A stretch of DNA of 30,978 nt, taken from contig JACJZG010000051.1 of NCBI GenBank assembly GCA_020635715.1, positions 1 to 30,978 on the forward strand, written 5' to 3'. The notes beneath the pieces are model-generated. The model was not told the DNA's origin and made no database searches. It saw nothing but the letters and a program-made list of their open reading frames with translations. Numbering within the stretch: the first letter of the stretch is position 1; every line of letters starts with the position of its first letter. The translations under genes were made by a program, and so were the position numbers. Positions 30,913 to 30,978 of the stretch are shown here, one piece after another. The DNA comes from Flavobacteriales bacterium (GTDB lineage: Bacteria; Bacteroidota; Bacteroidia; Flavobacteriales_F; PHOS-HE28).

Positions 30913-30978
30913 CCCTTCGGCTCCCAGAGCTCGATCTTGTTCCCTTCCGGGTCATACACCCAAGCGAAGCGGCCGTAG
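30909..30978 (-). CDS. VOC (glyoxalase/bleomycin resistance) family protein, C-terminal fragment at window edge
   Basis: Only the last 22 residues are inside the window: YGRFAWVYDPEGNKIELW followed by EPKG and the stop at 30909-30911. The D-P-(E/D)-G-N-x-(I/V)-E-L-W ending is typical of the last beta-alpha-beta unit of VOC proteins, with the metal-ligand Glu in IELW. The rest lies to the right of the window. It overlaps the DMP19-like gene start by 4 bp. Confidence 0.85.
   Translation of the reverse strand, partial: YGRFAWVYDPEGNKIELWEPKG

Overview
The window comes from a member of the Bacteroidota, probably a GC-rich lineage related to Flavobacteriales. The evidence is the gene order ruvA-sprA-gcvH-vanZ, the giant type IX secretion (T9SS) translocon protein SprA, three secreted proteins with T9SS type A C-terminal sorting domains, Omp28 and DUF6029 proteins, and several Bacteroidota-type -7 promoter elements (TAnnTTTG) with almost no Shine-Dalgarno sequences. 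Most of the window is GC-rich. Two stretches are visibly more AT-rich: the gene at 23592-25982 and the right end from about 29800.

Layout. (1) Positions 1-4810, minus strand: a cell-envelope thiol/disulfide group, in transcription order a T9SS-exported Omp28-like protein (CPPC), a TlpA-like reductase (CAPC), a DUF6029 beta-barrel (one CVGGVC pair) and an Omp28 lipoprotein (CNNC, cut by the window edge). (2) 5024-6473: a small T9SS cargo gene converging on, and overlapping, a class III sirtuin; a 26-nt palindromic terminator lies inside the sirtuin coding region. (3) 6649-16455, plus strand: core genes ruvA, sprA, gcvH, a VanZ-like gene and deoC. (4) 16481-19813: an OmpR-type response regulator and histidine kinase, then a lipoprotein gene. 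Both the two-component operon and the lipoprotein gene carry GTGAT direct repeats with exact 11-bp period at the same distance from the predicted -7 element, which predicts an autoregulated regulon. (5) 19829-23439: an iodotyrosine-deiodinase-like flavoprotein, a protein with a Gly-rich tail ending in Trp, a cytochrome P460-like lipoprotein, and an aldehyde dehydrogenase that probably works with DeoC. (6) 23455-25982: an interspersed-repeat-like intergenic segment and a long WxG-repeat T9SS cargo of atypical composition. (7) 25983-30978: an accessory mosaic of small stand-alone genes (FN3, DUF2200, DUF1801, DHFR-like), a complete IS630-type insertion sequence with TA duplication and terminal repeats, a decayed copy of the DHFR-like gene, and small cysteine-rich, hypothetical, DMP19-like and VOC genes.

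Several genes have a -7 element only 4-8 nt before the start codon, which predicts leaderless or nearly leaderless mRNAs. The findings I rate most worth testing are the GTGAT regulon, the four-gene cysteine-pair locus, the deiodinase-like enzyme and the leaderless promoter layout.
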